A DNA stretch of 64,000 nt from an uncultured Flavobacterium sp. (GTDB lineage Bacteria; Bacteroidota; Bacteroidia; Flavobacteriales; Flavobacteriaceae), in contig NZ_OY730248.1 of assembly GCF_963422545.1 (NCBI RefSeq), positions 1-64,000 of the forward strand, read 5' to 3'. Made by a program: the position numbers and the translations under genes. The notes beneath the pieces are model-generated. The model saw nothing but the letters and a program-made list of their open reading frames with translations. It searched no databases and was not told the DNA's origin. Every line of letters starts with the position of its first letter. Within the stretch, counting starts at the first letter, position 1. This document shows, one piece after another, positions 52,207 to 62,900 of the stretch.

Positions 52207-52986
52207 ATGGTAAAACTAAAAAAGTATAACGGATTTTTGAAACTTTTTGTTATATTCTTAACACTTTTTTTTATATTTTCCTGCAGTCAGAAAAATTATA
52301 ATTTAACGAAGATAGAAGGAAAACAGCTTCCAATTACAGAAAAAGTTGCAGAAACTCCTGAAATTGAAAAATTTATTAAACCTTATCGCGATCATATCAA
52401 TAAAGATTTAGACAATGTTCTTGCTTATTGTCCTGAAACTCTTGACAAAAGCACCGGAAAATGGCAAACTCCAATTGGAAATCTATTAGCCGATGTTTGT
52501 TTAGAAAGAGGAAATTTAGTTTTTAAAGCTCGTGAGAAAAAAGACATTGATTTGTGCTTTTTGAATCATGGTGGAATCAGAGCCATTTTACCAAAGGGTA
52601 ATGTTACGACGAGAACGGCTTTTGAAATTATGCCTTTTGAAAACAATATGGTTGTTCTGGCTCTAAAAGGTGATCAGATTCTTGAAATGACTTCATATAT
52701 TATTAAGGAGAAAAAACCTCATCCTTTATCTGGAATGACTTTTACTATTACTAAAGAGAATACAGCCAAAAACATTTTGGTTCAGGGAAAACCTGTTGAT
52801 ATTAACAAAACTTATTATGTTGCTACCAATGATTATTTAGCAAATGGTGGTGATAATATGAATTTCTTTTTGAAAAACTCTCAGAAATTTGATTTGAATT
52901 ACAAACTTCGAAATGTATTGATTGATTATTTTAAAGAAGTAGACACGATTCCGGTACCTAAAGATATCCGAATTACAGAAGAATAA
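52207..52986 (+). CDS. 5'-nucleotidase C-terminal domain lipoprotein
   Basis: The 259-aa protein has a lipoprotein signal (FLTLFFIFSCSQKN) and then the substrate-binding domain of UshA-type nucleotidases: PETLDKSTGKWQTPIGNLLAD, DLCFLNHGGIRAILPKGNVT, FEIMPFENNMVVLALKG and TNDYLANGGDNMNFF. The catalytic metallophosphatase half is the separate gene at 53147. Together they make a split 5'-nucleotidase that would release phosphate or nucleosides outside the cytoplasm. Confidence 0.9.
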   Translation: MVKLKKYNGFLKLFVIFLTLFFIFSCSQKNYNLTKIEGKQLPITEKVAETPEIEKFIKPYRDHINKDLDNVLAYCPETLDKSTGKWQTPIGNLLADVCLERGNLVFKAREKKDIDLCFLNHGGIRAILPKGNVTTRTAFEIMPFENNMVVLALKGDQILEMTSYIIKEKKPHPLSGMTFTITKENTAKNILVQGKPVDINKTYYVATNDYLANGGDNMNFFLKNSQKFDLNYKLRNVLIDYFKEVDTIPVPKDIRITEE

Positions 52987-53034
52987 AAAACAAGCGCATG
53001 TTTAAGATTAAAATCCAGGTGCGCAAAAATTTTA

Positions 53035-53093
53035 GCCACAGATTAAAAAGATTTACACAGATTTTTAATCTTTTTAATCCTTTAATCTGTGGC
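53035..53093. repeat. Nested gccacagatt palindrome between the nucleotidase genes
   Basis: gccacagattaaa (53035-53047) pairs with 53081-53093, and the inner gattaaaaagatt (53041-53053) pairs with 53067-53079. It is probably a terminator of the first gene and another member of the dispersed family. Confidence 0.65.
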
Positions 53094-53146
53094 AAAAAAA
53101 AACTAATAGCAAATTAAAATATCGCTTTCCGCAAAAAATATACAAA

Positions 53147-54058
53147 ATGAAAAGAAGAGAATTTATCGAAAAAACAGCAGCAAGTACAGCTTTACTAAGC
53201 TTGGGATTGTCATTAAGCAGTTTTGGAACTAACGATATAAAACACTTAACGATTCTACACACTAATGATGTTCACAGCCATATTGATCCTTTTCCGGCTG
53301 ATGATCCTCGTAACGCAAACAAAGGCGGTGTCTCTCGACGTGCGGCACTAATTGAAACGATTCGTCAGGAAAATCCAAATGTACTTTTATTAGATGCCGG
53401 TGATATTTTTCAGGGAACTCCATACTTCAATTATTATGGAGGTGAACTTGAATTTAAATTAATGAGCATGATGAAGTATGATGCATCGGCAATAGGAAAT
53501 CATGATTTTGATAACGGTCTTGATGGTTTACATGCTCAAATGCCTCACGCAAGTTTTGATTTTATTTGTGCTAATTATGACTTTAAAAATACTGTCATGA
53601 ACGGACTTGTAAAACCTTATAAAATATTCAATAAAAACGGTATCAAAGTTGGGGTTTTTGGTTTAGGAATTGAACTTGCAGGTTTAGTAGATAAACAAAT
53701 GTATAAGGAAACTGTTTATAATAATCCTGTTGAAATTGCGCAGGACATGACGCAATTATTGAAAAAAGAGGAGAAATGTGATTTGGTAATTTGTCTTTCG
53801 CATTTAGGTTATAAATACAAAGATGACGATTCTAAAATTTGTGATTTAAAATTAGCTGAACAAACTCAGGATATTGACCTTATTATTGGTGGTCATACTC
53901 ACACTTTTCTAGACAAACCAACTGTTGTAAAAAATAAAGCAGGACAAGATGTTTTGGTAAATCAGGTAGGTTGTTATGGAATTAACTTAGGAAGAATTGA
54001 TTTTTATTTTGACAAAGATAAAGCGCACACAAATCAGGGAAAATCAATTATTGTATAA
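53147..54058 (+). CDS. 5'-nucleotidase metallophosphatase domain protein
   Basis: The 303-aa protein has a Tat/Sec-like signal (MKRREFIEKTAASTALLSLG) and the full calcineurin-like metal site: LHTNDVHSHIDPF, LLLDAGDIFQG, IGNHDFDNGLDGL, CLSHLGYK and IGGHTHTFLD. It is the catalytic half missing from the gene at 52207. Its last 15 bp overlap the convergent membrane-protein gene. Confidence 0.92.
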   Translation: MKRREFIEKTAASTALLSLGLSLSSFGTNDIKHLTILHTNDVHSHIDPFPADDPRNANKGGVSRRAALIETIRQENPNVLLLDAGDIFQGTPYFNYYGGELEFKLMSMMKYDASAIGNHDFDNGLDGLHAQMPHASFDFICANYDFKNTVMNGLVKPYKIFNKNGIKVGVFGLGIELAGLVDKQMYKETVYNNPVEIAQDMTQLLKKEEKCDLVICLSHLGYKYKDDDSKICDLKLAEQTQDIDLIIGGHTHTFLDKPTVVKNKAGQDVLVNQVGCYGINLGRIDFYFDKDKAHTNQGKSIIV

Positions 54059-54739
54059 TATTTTCTTCTGAATTCTGGCTTTTTCGAGGAAATATTCGAC
54101 CATAAAAAAGTAAGCCAAAATTTGAGTTACGTCCCGAATTAAAACTAAAACGACCGAATAAGAGAAGTATTCGTTGAAAATATAGAAGATATCTGAAAAT
54201 ATATAACTAATGGCCATTAATGACATTAACAATGCCAGATGTGTTCCTTTAGTTATATAACTTATAAACGAAAAGCAGCTTAACACGCTAAGAACTATTC
54301 CGTAAAAAGTATAAAGGATATTGAATTTTTTCATATTATCCAGTTGTAAACTTAGCACTGAAATGAGTAAATAAACTATGAATACAACTACAATGGATAT
54401 GGGCAAAATATCTTTTCTAGCCAGTTTTGGACGCTCGTGTTCCTTCATAAAAAGTTTTACTATTAAAAGATAAACTACTAAGAAACTTAATACTGCACCT
54501 ATTTCTGAAATCTCAATATCCATTAAATCAAATACCTGTCCTGTAAAACAAAATAGAAAGATCAGACCTTCGGTTTTTCCTATTTTAAGTTCGCTGCTAA
54601 TTAAGAAATAAATAAAAATCGACGGGACCACAATCGCTTTTGCATACATTGCTAAGAAATCTTGTCCCGTCCAATCAAAAATGATTGTAAACAGTAAGGA
54701 TAAAAAGAATAAAATCAACGATGGTTTATTCGCTTTCAT
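54044..54739 (-). CDS. YhhN-like membrane protein
   Basis: The 231-aa protein is almost all membrane: about eight helices. MYAKAIVVPSIFIYFLISSE resembles the TKPLxMP signature of the YhhN/lysoplasmalogenase family, and short loops match its topology, but the resemblance is partial. It overlaps ligA by 14 bp at its start and is read after ligA; its end overlaps the nucleotidase gene. Activity on plasmalogens is only a possibility. Confidence 0.5.
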   Translation of the reverse strand: MKANKPSLILFFLSLLFTIIFDWTGQDFLAMYAKAIVVPSIFIYFLISSELKIGKTEGLIFLFCFTGQVFDLMDIEISEIGAVLSFLVVYLLIVKLFMKEHERPKLARKDILPISIVVVFIVYLLISVLSLQLDNMKKFNILYTFYGIVLSVLSCFSFISYITKGTHLALLMSLMAISYIFSDIFYIFNEYFSYSVVLVLIRDVTQILAYFFMVEYFLEKARIQKKILYNN

Positions 54740-56732
54740 TTAGTTTGGTTATAAAATCCTGCTCTGATAATATGGGGATATTTAATTTATTAGCTTTCTC
54801 TAATTTTGCTGGTCCCATATTATCTCCCGCAACAACAAAATCAGTTTTAGCAGAAATTGAACTTCCTACTTTCCCACCGTTATCTTCGATGGTCTTCTTT
54901 AGCTCATCTCTCGAAAATTGAGCAAAAACTCCTGAAACTACAAATGTCTTCCCAACGAATTTCTCTGTAGCATTTGGATTTATTTTTTCGACAATTTCAA
55001 ATTGAACGCCATGATTTTTCAAACGTTCAATTATTGTTTTATTTTCTTCGTTTTCAAAAAATTCAATTACACTTTTGGCAATTCTTTCGCCAATTTCATC
55101 AACCAGAACCAAATCCATTAAAGAAGCCTTACTTAACGCTTCTATGTTTTTATAATGCTTGGCTAATTTCTTGGCTACGGTTTCTCCAACAAAACGAATT
55201 CCGAGCGCAAACAAAACACTTTCGAACGGAATTTCTTTTGATTTCTGAACACCTTTTACCAAGTTTTCGGCTGATTTTTGTGCCATTCTTTCTAAAGGCA
55301 AAATCTGTTCAACCGTTAATTCATATAAATCGGCATAATTATGAACCAAACCATTATTAAAAAGCAGCGCCACTGTTTCTCCTCCAAGTCCTTCAATATC
55401 CATTGCTTTTCTTGAAATATAATGTTGAATTCGTCCGATAATCTGCGGAGGACATCCGTAAAAATTAGGACAATAATGATTGGCTTCGCCTTCGTTTCTA
55501 ACCAATTCTATTTGACATTCAGGACAATGCGTAATATATTGAGTTACTTCTGAATTTTCCGGACGTTGAGATAAATCTACTGCAATAATTTTAGGGATAA
55601 TCTCTCCTCCTTTTTCAACAAAAACGGTATCATTTATTCTTATATCTAATTTCTCAATTTGATCTGCATTGTGCAAAGAAGCTCTTTTTACAATAGTTCC
55701 TGCCAATTGTACCGGCTCTAAATTTGCTACCGGAGTAATTGCTCCGGTTCTTCCAACCTGGTATGAAATTGATTTTAACCTGGTTGAAACTTGCTCTGAT
55801 TTGAATTTGTAAGCAATTGCCCAACGTGGCGATTTTGCTGTATAACCTAATTCTTCCTGATGCTGAATGCTATTTACTTTTATTACAACTCCATCTGTTT
55901 CGTATGGTAAATTATGACGATGCACATCCCAATAATCAATGAAATCAAAAACTTCATGCATATTATTAACTAATTTTGCTTCGTTTGGAACTTTAAATCC
56001 CCATTTTCTGGCTGATTCTAATCCTTCATATTGAGAAGAAAATGGTAAATTATTTCCGGTTACAAAATATAATAAACATTCTAACGGGCGTTTTGCAACC
56101 TCAGCACTGTCTTGCAATTTTAAACTTCCTGAGGCTGTATTTCTTGGATTTGAATATGGTGTTTCTCCAATTTCAATTAACTCCTGATTCATTTTTTCAA
56201 AACCTGCAAAAGGCAGGATAATTTCTCCACGAATATCAAATCTATCCGGATAACTTCCCTTTAATTGCAAAGGAATCGATTTTATCGTTTTAATGTTATT
56301 GGTAACTTCATCTCCTTGAAAACCATCTCCACGGGTCAGCGCCTGAGTTAATTTTCCGTTTTCGTAAGTAATACTTATTGAAGCTCCGTCATACTTGAGC
56401 TCGCAAGTATATTGCAAAGCAACATTTCCTAATACTTTTTGAATTCTGTTTTCCCAGTCTAACAAATCTTCTTTAGAATAAGAATTGTCCAGAGAATACA
56501 TTCTATATTGATGCGCAATGGTTTTAAAATTCTTGGTAACGGTTCCTCCTACTCGCTGCGTTGGCGAGTTTTCATCAAAAAATTCCGGATGTTTGTTTTC
56601 TAAATCTTGCAGTTCTTTTAATTTAATATCAAAATCATAGTCAGAAATTGTGGCGTTATCTAACACGTAATAGTTGTAATTGTGTTGATTAAGTTCGTTT
56701 CTTAAATTCTGGATTGTTTCTTGAATATTCAT
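54726..56732 (-). CDS. ligA: NAD-dependent DNA ligase
   Basis: LigA seals nicks using NAD. From ATG 56732 the protein is 668 aa. It has DYDFDIKLKELQDLE (domain Ia), the adenylated Lys in CELKYDGAS, ITPVANLEPVQLAGTIV (OB fold), a zinc finger CPEC...HYCPNFYGCP, helix-hairpin-helix repeats, and a BRCT domain at the C-terminus (FVGKTFVVSGVFAQFSRDEL). An in-frame start 23 codons upstream is rejected as it adds a non-family extension. Confidence 0.96.
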   Translation of the reverse strand: MNIQETIQNLRNELNQHNYNYYVLDNATISDYDFDIKLKELQDLENKHPEFFDENSPTQRVGGTVTKNFKTIAHQYRMYSLDNSYSKEDLLDWENRIQKVLGNVALQYTCELKYDGASISITYENGKLTQALTRGDGFQGDEVTNNIKTIKSIPLQLKGSYPDRFDIRGEIILPFAGFEKMNQELIEIGETPYSNPRNTASGSLKLQDSAEVAKRPLECLLYFVTGNNLPFSSQYEGLESARKWGFKVPNEAKLVNNMHEVFDFIDYWDVHRHNLPYETDGVVIKVNSIQHQEELGYTAKSPRWAIAYKFKSEQVSTRLKSISYQVGRTGAITPVANLEPVQLAGTIVKRASLHNADQIEKLDIRINDTVFVEKGGEIIPKIIAVDLSQRPENSEVTQYITHCPECQIELVRNEGEANHYCPNFYGCPPQIIGRIQHYISRKAMDIEGLGGETVALLFNNGLVHNYADLYELTVEQILPLERMAQKSAENLVKGVQKSKEIPFESVLFALGIRFVGETVAKKLAKHYKNIEALSKASLMDLVLVDEIGERIAKSVIEFFENEENKTIIERLKNHGVQFEIVEKINPNATEKFVGKTFVVSGVFAQFSRDELKKTIEDNGGKVGSSISAKTDFVVAGDNMGPAKLEKANKLNIPILSEQDFITKLNESE

Positions 56733-56832
56733 AAGATAATAAAATGATGCAGGTTGTAATTTAGAATAATTGAATATCAAAATTAGGATTTTTTTGTTCA
56801 AAAACAGTAAAAACTAAAAGTTTTATAAAATC

Positions 56833-56868
56833 AAAAATCAAGCTGCAAAATGATGCAGCCTGATTTTC
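56833..56868 (-). terminator. Terminator after the adhesin-OmpA operon
   Basis: An imperfect stem, aaaatcaagctgca with tgcagcctgatttt, stands 110 nt past the OmpA gene stop. Confidence 0.55.
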
Positions 56869-56977
56869 TTCTTGTCCATTATTCTTAAAAAAGAATTAAT
56901 AAAAACCAACTTCCAAATGGTTTCTTCGTTCTATTATTCATTACTGATAATCAAATTATTAGCTCGAAAATATAAAA

Positions 56978-58912
56978 CTATTTCTGGATAATAATGAAGT
57001 CTGAGCGTCTGTTTACCAAATGTTCCTCTTCGGTACATTTTACACCATTTTTGCATTTATTAATTATTCGGCTTTCGCCATAACCAATTGCGCTTTCTAT
57101 TCTTGAAGGATCAATATCCTGTGAAACGATATAATCACGTGTTGCTTTGGCTCTGTTGTCTGAAAGCTTCATGTTGTAAGCGTCTTTACCGCGGGAATCT
57201 GTGTGTGATTCAATTTTGATTTTGACGTTAGGAAATTTTCTCATGACAAAAACTACCTTAGACAATTCTTCAATTGCAAGTGGCGTAATATCATATTTGT
57301 CGTAATCAAAATAAATAGGCTTAACATCAACTTTTTCAACTCCTTTTTTCTTAACTACTAAATCATCGTAATTACTAAGTTCGAAGTTAATGTCTTTAAT
57401 TTCGCCTTCATTTTCCAGGGTCGTTTCAACAGTTTTTTCATCGCTGCTATAATTAGGCTTTGCCGCAATCATCTTAATCACTTTTCCGCAAGGAACCGTG
57501 ACTACATACTTACCTTCATAATTTGTTTTGGTATCTCCAAGAATCTCACTATAAGAGTTGTATGCCATGATTGAAACATCTGTAAGCGGTAATTTTGTTT
57601 TTCTGTCAAATGCCATACCTGAAATATTTTGATTACAGACCGGTTTCCCTTTTATGAAGGAATAAATATCATCATCTCCTTTACCTTCGGCTCTGTTTGA
57701 TGAAACGTAACCATAACTGTTTGTTTTATCAATTACAAAAGCAAAATCGTCTTTGTTGCTATTTATTGGAGTTCCTAAATTTTTTGGCGTTGTAAATGTT
57801 CCATTTCCCATAAAATTGCTTTCATAAACATCTAAATCTCCCAATCCGTAATGTCCATCTGAAGAAAAATAAAGTACTCCATTACGGTAAAAAGGAAAAA
57901 CATCATTTCCGATAGTATTAATTTTTGGTCCTAAATTTACTGGAGAACTCATTGTTCCATCATTGGCAATTTTGACATAATACAAATCGCTTTCGCCATA
58001 ACCTCCAGGCATATCTGACGCAAAGAAAAGATATTGCCCATCTTCGCTCAAAGAGGGATGTCCCACGGAATAGTCATTACTATCAAAGAATACTTTCTGC
58101 GGATTTTCTAATTTTCCATCGGTCATTTCACCTTTTATGATTTGAAAATTATTGACTTTTTCCTGATCAATAACCAATTTATTTTTCTTTACGATATTTG
58201 TAGAATAATAAATTGTTTTTCCGCTGGCATCAAAACTCGCAGTTGCTTCGTGATATTTAGTCATTACGTTTGGAAGAAATACTTTTTCACTAAACAAACT
58301 TCCATCTGCAGGATTTCGTTCAGCGATATATAAATTCAGAAACGGCTGGTTGTTCCAACTGTATAATTTTTGACTGAATTTTGTGGTATCTCTGGCAGAT
58401 GTAAAGACTATTTTGTCTTGATAAAAAGTAGCTCCAAAATCAGATTTACTGGTATTAATATCTAAATTTTTTATGGTGTAAAGAGATTTTACTTTAGACA
58501 AACTATCCATTTGCGTTTTTTGAGCAACGTAGCGATTGATCTCGTTTTTGTCTCCTTTTTTATTCAGATATTCTTTTGTTATTTTATCTGCTTCATCATA
58601 ATCCATGTTGGCTTTCATGGTCTGAATGTAACGCAAATAATAAATGTCTGTCAAGTTGTTGCCTTGTGCTTCATATAATTTTTTATACCATTTTTCTGCA
58701 TTTCTGGCATCTGAAATAAAATAATAAGAGTCGGCAGCATTCTTCAACGTTTGAGCGGATGGATTTTTTATGTTTTGCAAACATTCTTCGTATGCTTTTG
58801 AAGCGTCAACATAAGAATAATTTCTAAACAGGGCATCCGCTTTTTTTAGATTTGTCTGAGCTAAACCAAATGTAAAACTCAATACTAAACTCAGGATATA
58901 TAATTTTTTCAT
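56978..58912 (-). CDS. OmpA-family protein with PD40 repeats (T9SS module)
   Basis: The 644-aa protein has a signal peptide (MKKLYILSLVLSFTFGLAQ), TPR-like helices (about 20-130), a PD40 beta-propeller (YSVGHPSLSEDGQYLFFASD, FPFYRNGVLYFSSDGHYGLG), a carboxypeptidase-regulatory-like domain (SGMAFDRKTKLPLTDVSIMA) and a peptidoglycan-binding OmpA domain (YFDYDKYDITPLAIEELSKV, ESHTDSRGKDAYN). It lies 11 bp after the PorP/SprF gene. Such proteins accompany SprB-type adhesins and probably anchor the export complex to the wall. Confidence 0.92.
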   Translation of the reverse strand: MKKLYILSLVLSFTFGLAQTNLKKADALFRNYSYVDASKAYEECLQNIKNPSAQTLKNAADSYYFISDARNAEKWYKKLYEAQGNNLTDIYYLRYIQTMKANMDYDEADKITKEYLNKKGDKNEINRYVAQKTQMDSLSKVKSLYTIKNLDINTSKSDFGATFYQDKIVFTSARDTTKFSQKLYSWNNQPFLNLYIAERNPADGSLFSEKVFLPNVMTKYHEATASFDASGKTIYYSTNIVKKNKLVIDQEKVNNFQIIKGEMTDGKLENPQKVFFDSNDYSVGHPSLSEDGQYLFFASDMPGGYGESDLYYVKIANDGTMSSPVNLGPKINTIGNDVFPFYRNGVLYFSSDGHYGLGDLDVYESNFMGNGTFTTPKNLGTPINSNKDDFAFVIDKTNSYGYVSSNRAEGKGDDDIYSFIKGKPVCNQNISGMAFDRKTKLPLTDVSIMAYNSYSEILGDTKTNYEGKYVVTVPCGKVIKMIAAKPNYSSDEKTVETTLENEGEIKDINFELSNYDDLVVKKKGVEKVDVKPIYFDYDKYDITPLAIEELSKVVFVMRKFPNVKIKIESHTDSRGKDAYNMKLSDNRAKATRDYIVSQDIDPSRIESAIGYGESRIINKCKNGVKCTEEEHLVNRRSDFIIIQK

Positions 58913-58923
58913 AGGTTATATTT

Positions 58924-59856
58924 TTAGAAGAATCGTGGGGATCTAATTTTTCTTTCACCCTTATTGAATTGATATTTCAAGATGAATTCATGTGTTCCAT
59001 CATTGTATTTGTTCAATTGACTTACCGTATAATCAAAAGCATATCCTAAATAGAAGCTTTTAGATATTTGAAAACCCGCCAGGATACTTATAGAATCATC
59101 TGTTCTATAAGATCCCCCAATAACAAATTTTTCAGCAATCATAAAATTTGCCGAAATATCTGCAGTAAGTGGCGCTCCACTCACTGCTTTTACTAAAAAT
59201 GCCGGTTTAAATTTCAAATTCGGATTCAAATCAAAAACATAACCTCCCATTAAATAATAATGTAAACGATCATAATTAATAGATTGCTGAACGTCGTTAT
59301 AATAATCACTTTGAATAAAGCTAGGAATTGAAAGTCCCACATACCATTTATTGGTATAATAGTAAACACCTGCTCCAATCGCTAATTTTACCTGATTATT
59401 AATATTTTGATTTAACAAAACATCATTATTATCATAATACCTCCCTTTTGACCAATCTATATCCATCATTCTCATACCGGCTTTTAACCCAAAGGCTAAT
59501 CTTTGTTCATAACCCAGCGCTATTGAATAAGCAAAGTTTGCGTCCAGATACAATTCGCTTGAAGGACCAATTTTGTCATTAACAACACTTAATCCTAAAC
59601 CAATATTCTCATTTCGAAGCGGTGAGTGAACAGAAAATGATTGTGTTTCCGGTGCTCCGGAAATACCAACCCATTGTGAACGGTGCAAAAGTGTTGCGTC
59701 TAATGTGCCGGTAGATCCGGCATAAGCCGGATTTACCGCCATAGTGTTATACATATACTGTGTATACTCGGGATCCTGTTGTGCACTGGCACAAACTGTG
59801 ATAAAAGAACATATTAAAATGAAATACGTTTCTAATGATTTTATATATAGTTTCAT
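58924..59856 (-). CDS. PorP/SprF family outer membrane protein
   Basis: The 310-aa beta-barrel-like protein has a signal (ending VCASAQ) and the family pattern DPEYTQYMYNTMAVNPAYAG, FSVHSPLRNENIGLGLSVVN and YLGYAFDYTVSQL. PorP/SprF proteins are needed for secretion or surface anchoring of type IX substrates with type B C-terminal domains, such as SprB. It lies between its likely client, the adhesin, and the OmpA protein. Confidence 0.93.
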   Translation of the reverse strand: MKLYIKSLETYFILICSFITVCASAQQDPEYTQYMYNTMAVNPAYAGSTGTLDATLLHRSQWVGISGAPETQSFSVHSPLRNENIGLGLSVVNDKIGPSSELYLDANFAYSIALGYEQRLAFGLKAGMRMMDIDWSKGRYYDNNDVLLNQNINNQVKLAIGAGVYYYTNKWYVGLSIPSFIQSDYYNDVQQSINYDRLHYYLMGGYVFDLNPNLKFKPAFLVKAVSGAPLTADISANFMIAEKFVIGGSYRTDDSISILAGFQISKSFYLGYAFDYTVSQLNKYNDGTHEFILKYQFNKGERKIRSPRFF

Positions 59857-59902
59857 AACGATACTTATTTAGTTTAATTAATTAGATGATTAATAGCAAC
59901 GC

Positions 59903-62900
59903 TTATCTCATAATAGATAACCATCCTTTTTTAACCGATCCATCTCCAATGGTTATCACATAAAAATAAGTACCTGTTGGCAACATATCTCCTCTATTAA
60001 CAACTCCTGATACATTGGCAGTTCCGTCCCAATCATTTTCATAATGCTGTTTACTATATACTAATGAACCGTATCTGTTAAATACTTTCAACTCATTATC
60101 TGGATATGATTCGATACAATCAATTCTAAAGAGATCATTTGATCCATCATTATTTGGAGTGAACTCATTATAAACTGTCAAACAAATTGGCTGTAATGTA
60201 ACAGAAGCCGAGTTATTTGCTGCATCAACATCTTGTGGAGTTGAAACTTCGATAGTGGCAACATTTGTATAAGTACCGTTTGGTAATACTTCTGCGGTAA
60301 TTGTTAGTACAACACTCTGTCCGGAATTCAAAGTTGGAATTGTCCAAAGGTGTGTATTCGGATCGTATGTGCCTGCTGTTGTATTAGAACTTACTAAACT
60401 AAGTCCGCTTGGTATTAACTCACTAACTATAGTATTTATAAAACTACCTTCTCCAACATTGTTTACCGTAACGGTAAATGTTACTACATCACCAAAATTT
60501 GGTGTTAGATTGCTAACGGTATTGGTAATAGTTAAATCAGAACATGTGGCTACTGTAACGTTCAACGATTTTGTTGTTGTTTCATTACAAGTATTGGTAT
60601 ATGTTACCTGAACTTTACCCGGCCCGATATCAGACCATGAAACTGTTACAGATCCGTCTGCGGTTCCTCCGCCAGAAACTATTGTTCCGTTAGTAATTGA
60701 CCAAACATAATTTGATTTTCCGTTTGCTATTGAATAAGTAACTGCTTTGAAAACACATGGTGTATCGTCTGTAGTTGCTAATTGTACTAAAGCATCGTTT
60801 TCAAAATTAACTACTATTCCTAATCTCGTAGCGCTATCACAACCATTAGTTGTATTATTTAAAGCACCTGCATAGTATGTAGTTGCTGTTAATGGTGTAT
60901 TTATTGCTAATGGTGTACCACCAGTTGCAGAGGCATACCAAACTACATTAGACTCGTTTACCAATATGCTTGCTAATGTTGGCACTGCTGATAAACAGAA
61001 TGTTTGTGTTGGTTTTGGTGTAGTAATAACACCCGGTGTATTTACACTTACTGCAACCGCTAATCTAACTGGATTTTCGCAGCCAGAATTGCTTGAAACA
61101 ACACCGTAATATGTTCCTGTCGCTAATGCTGTTGTTGGTGCAATTGCTGTTCCGCCAGTTGCTGTACTATACCAAATTACGTTTGCTTCGTTTACCTGAA
61201 TATTAGAAACTTTTGGTGCATTTATTGAACAAAAGTCTTGCGAAGCATCTGTAGTTGTTGGTGTTGGACTCGGATTTGAAACTGTAACAGTAATTTGTAA
61301 ACGAGTTGTGCTCTCACATCCTGTTATCGGATCTATAATATTTCCGTAATAAATACCAGTAGTTAAAGCCGTCGTTGCCGGAATTACTGTTCCTCCTGTT
61401 GAAGCGGTATACCAAACTACATTAGGTTCGTTTACCTGAATACTTGCAACTGTTGGTGCATTTGTTGAACAGAAATCTTGAGTAGTATCTGTTGTTGTTG
61501 GATTAACTGTGTTTCCAATAGTAATTGTAACTTTTAATCTGGTTTTACTTTCACAACCCGTTACCGGATCTTTTATGGCTCCAAAGTAATCTCCGCTTAC
61601 TAATGCTGTTGTTGGTGCAATTGCTGTTCCTCCTGTCATAGTGCTATACCAAACTACATTAGCTTCGTTTACCTGAATATTAGAAACTTTAGGTAAAACA
61701 CCTGAACAGAAAACCTGAGTTGCAGCTGTTGTTGTTGGTGTTCCCGGATCAGTCACGCTGATGTTGATCGCTAATCTAACTTTACTTTCGCAAGTTGTTG
61801 TTGGATCTTTGATTGCCGCGTAATACGTTCCGGTTGTTAATGTCGTTGTGGATGGAATTAAATTTCCGCCGGTTAAAGCATCGTACCATACAATATTTGT
61901 TGAAGGACTTACATCAATTGATGCAAATGTTGGAGCGTTTACTAAACAGAAATTCTGCGTTGTTTTTGTAATTACTGGTGTTCCAGGATCAGTCACGCTG
62001 ATGTTGATCGCTAATCTAACTTTACTCTCGCAAGTTGTTATTGGATCTTTGATCGCTGCGTAATACGTTCCGGTTGTTAATGCTGTAGCTGATGGAATTA
62101 AATTTCCGCCGGTTAAAGCATCGTACCATACAATATTTGTTGAAGGACTTACATCAATTGTTGCAAATGTTGGCGCATCAATCAAACAGAAATTCTGAGT
62201 TGTTTTGGTAATTACCGGTGTTCCAGGATCTGTTACATTAATTACAATCGCTAATCTAACTTTACTTTCGCAAGTTGTTATTGGATCTTTCATCGCTGCA
62301 TAATAAGTTCCGCTTGTTAATGCTGTGGTGGATGGAATCATATTCCCTCCGGTTAAAGCATTGTACCAAACAATGTTTGCAGCAACTTCTGGACTTACAT
62401 CAATCGTTGCAAACGTTGGCGCATCAATCAAACAGAAATTCTGAGTTGTTTTTGTAATTACTGGTGCTTCAGGATCAGTCACGCTGATGTTGATCGCTAA
62501 TCTAACTTTACTTTCGCAAGTTGTTGCTGGATCTTTGATCGCTGCGTAATATGTTCCGCTTGTTAATGCTGTGGTTGGTGGAATTAAATTCCCGCCGGTT
62601 AAAGTATTGTACCAAACAATATTGGTTGCCGGACTTACATCAATTGATACAAATGTTGGCGCATTTACTAAACAGAAATCTTGAGTTGTTTTAGTAATTA
62701 CTGGTGTTCCAGGATCAGTTACGCTGATGTTGATCGCTAATCTAACTTTACTTTCGCAAGTTGTTATTGGATCTTTGATCGCTGCATAATAGGTCCCCGT
62801 TGTTAATGCTGTTATAGATGGAATTAAATTTCCTCCGGTTAAAGCATCGTACCAAACAATATTTGTTGCCGGACTTACATCAATTGATGCAAATGTCGGA

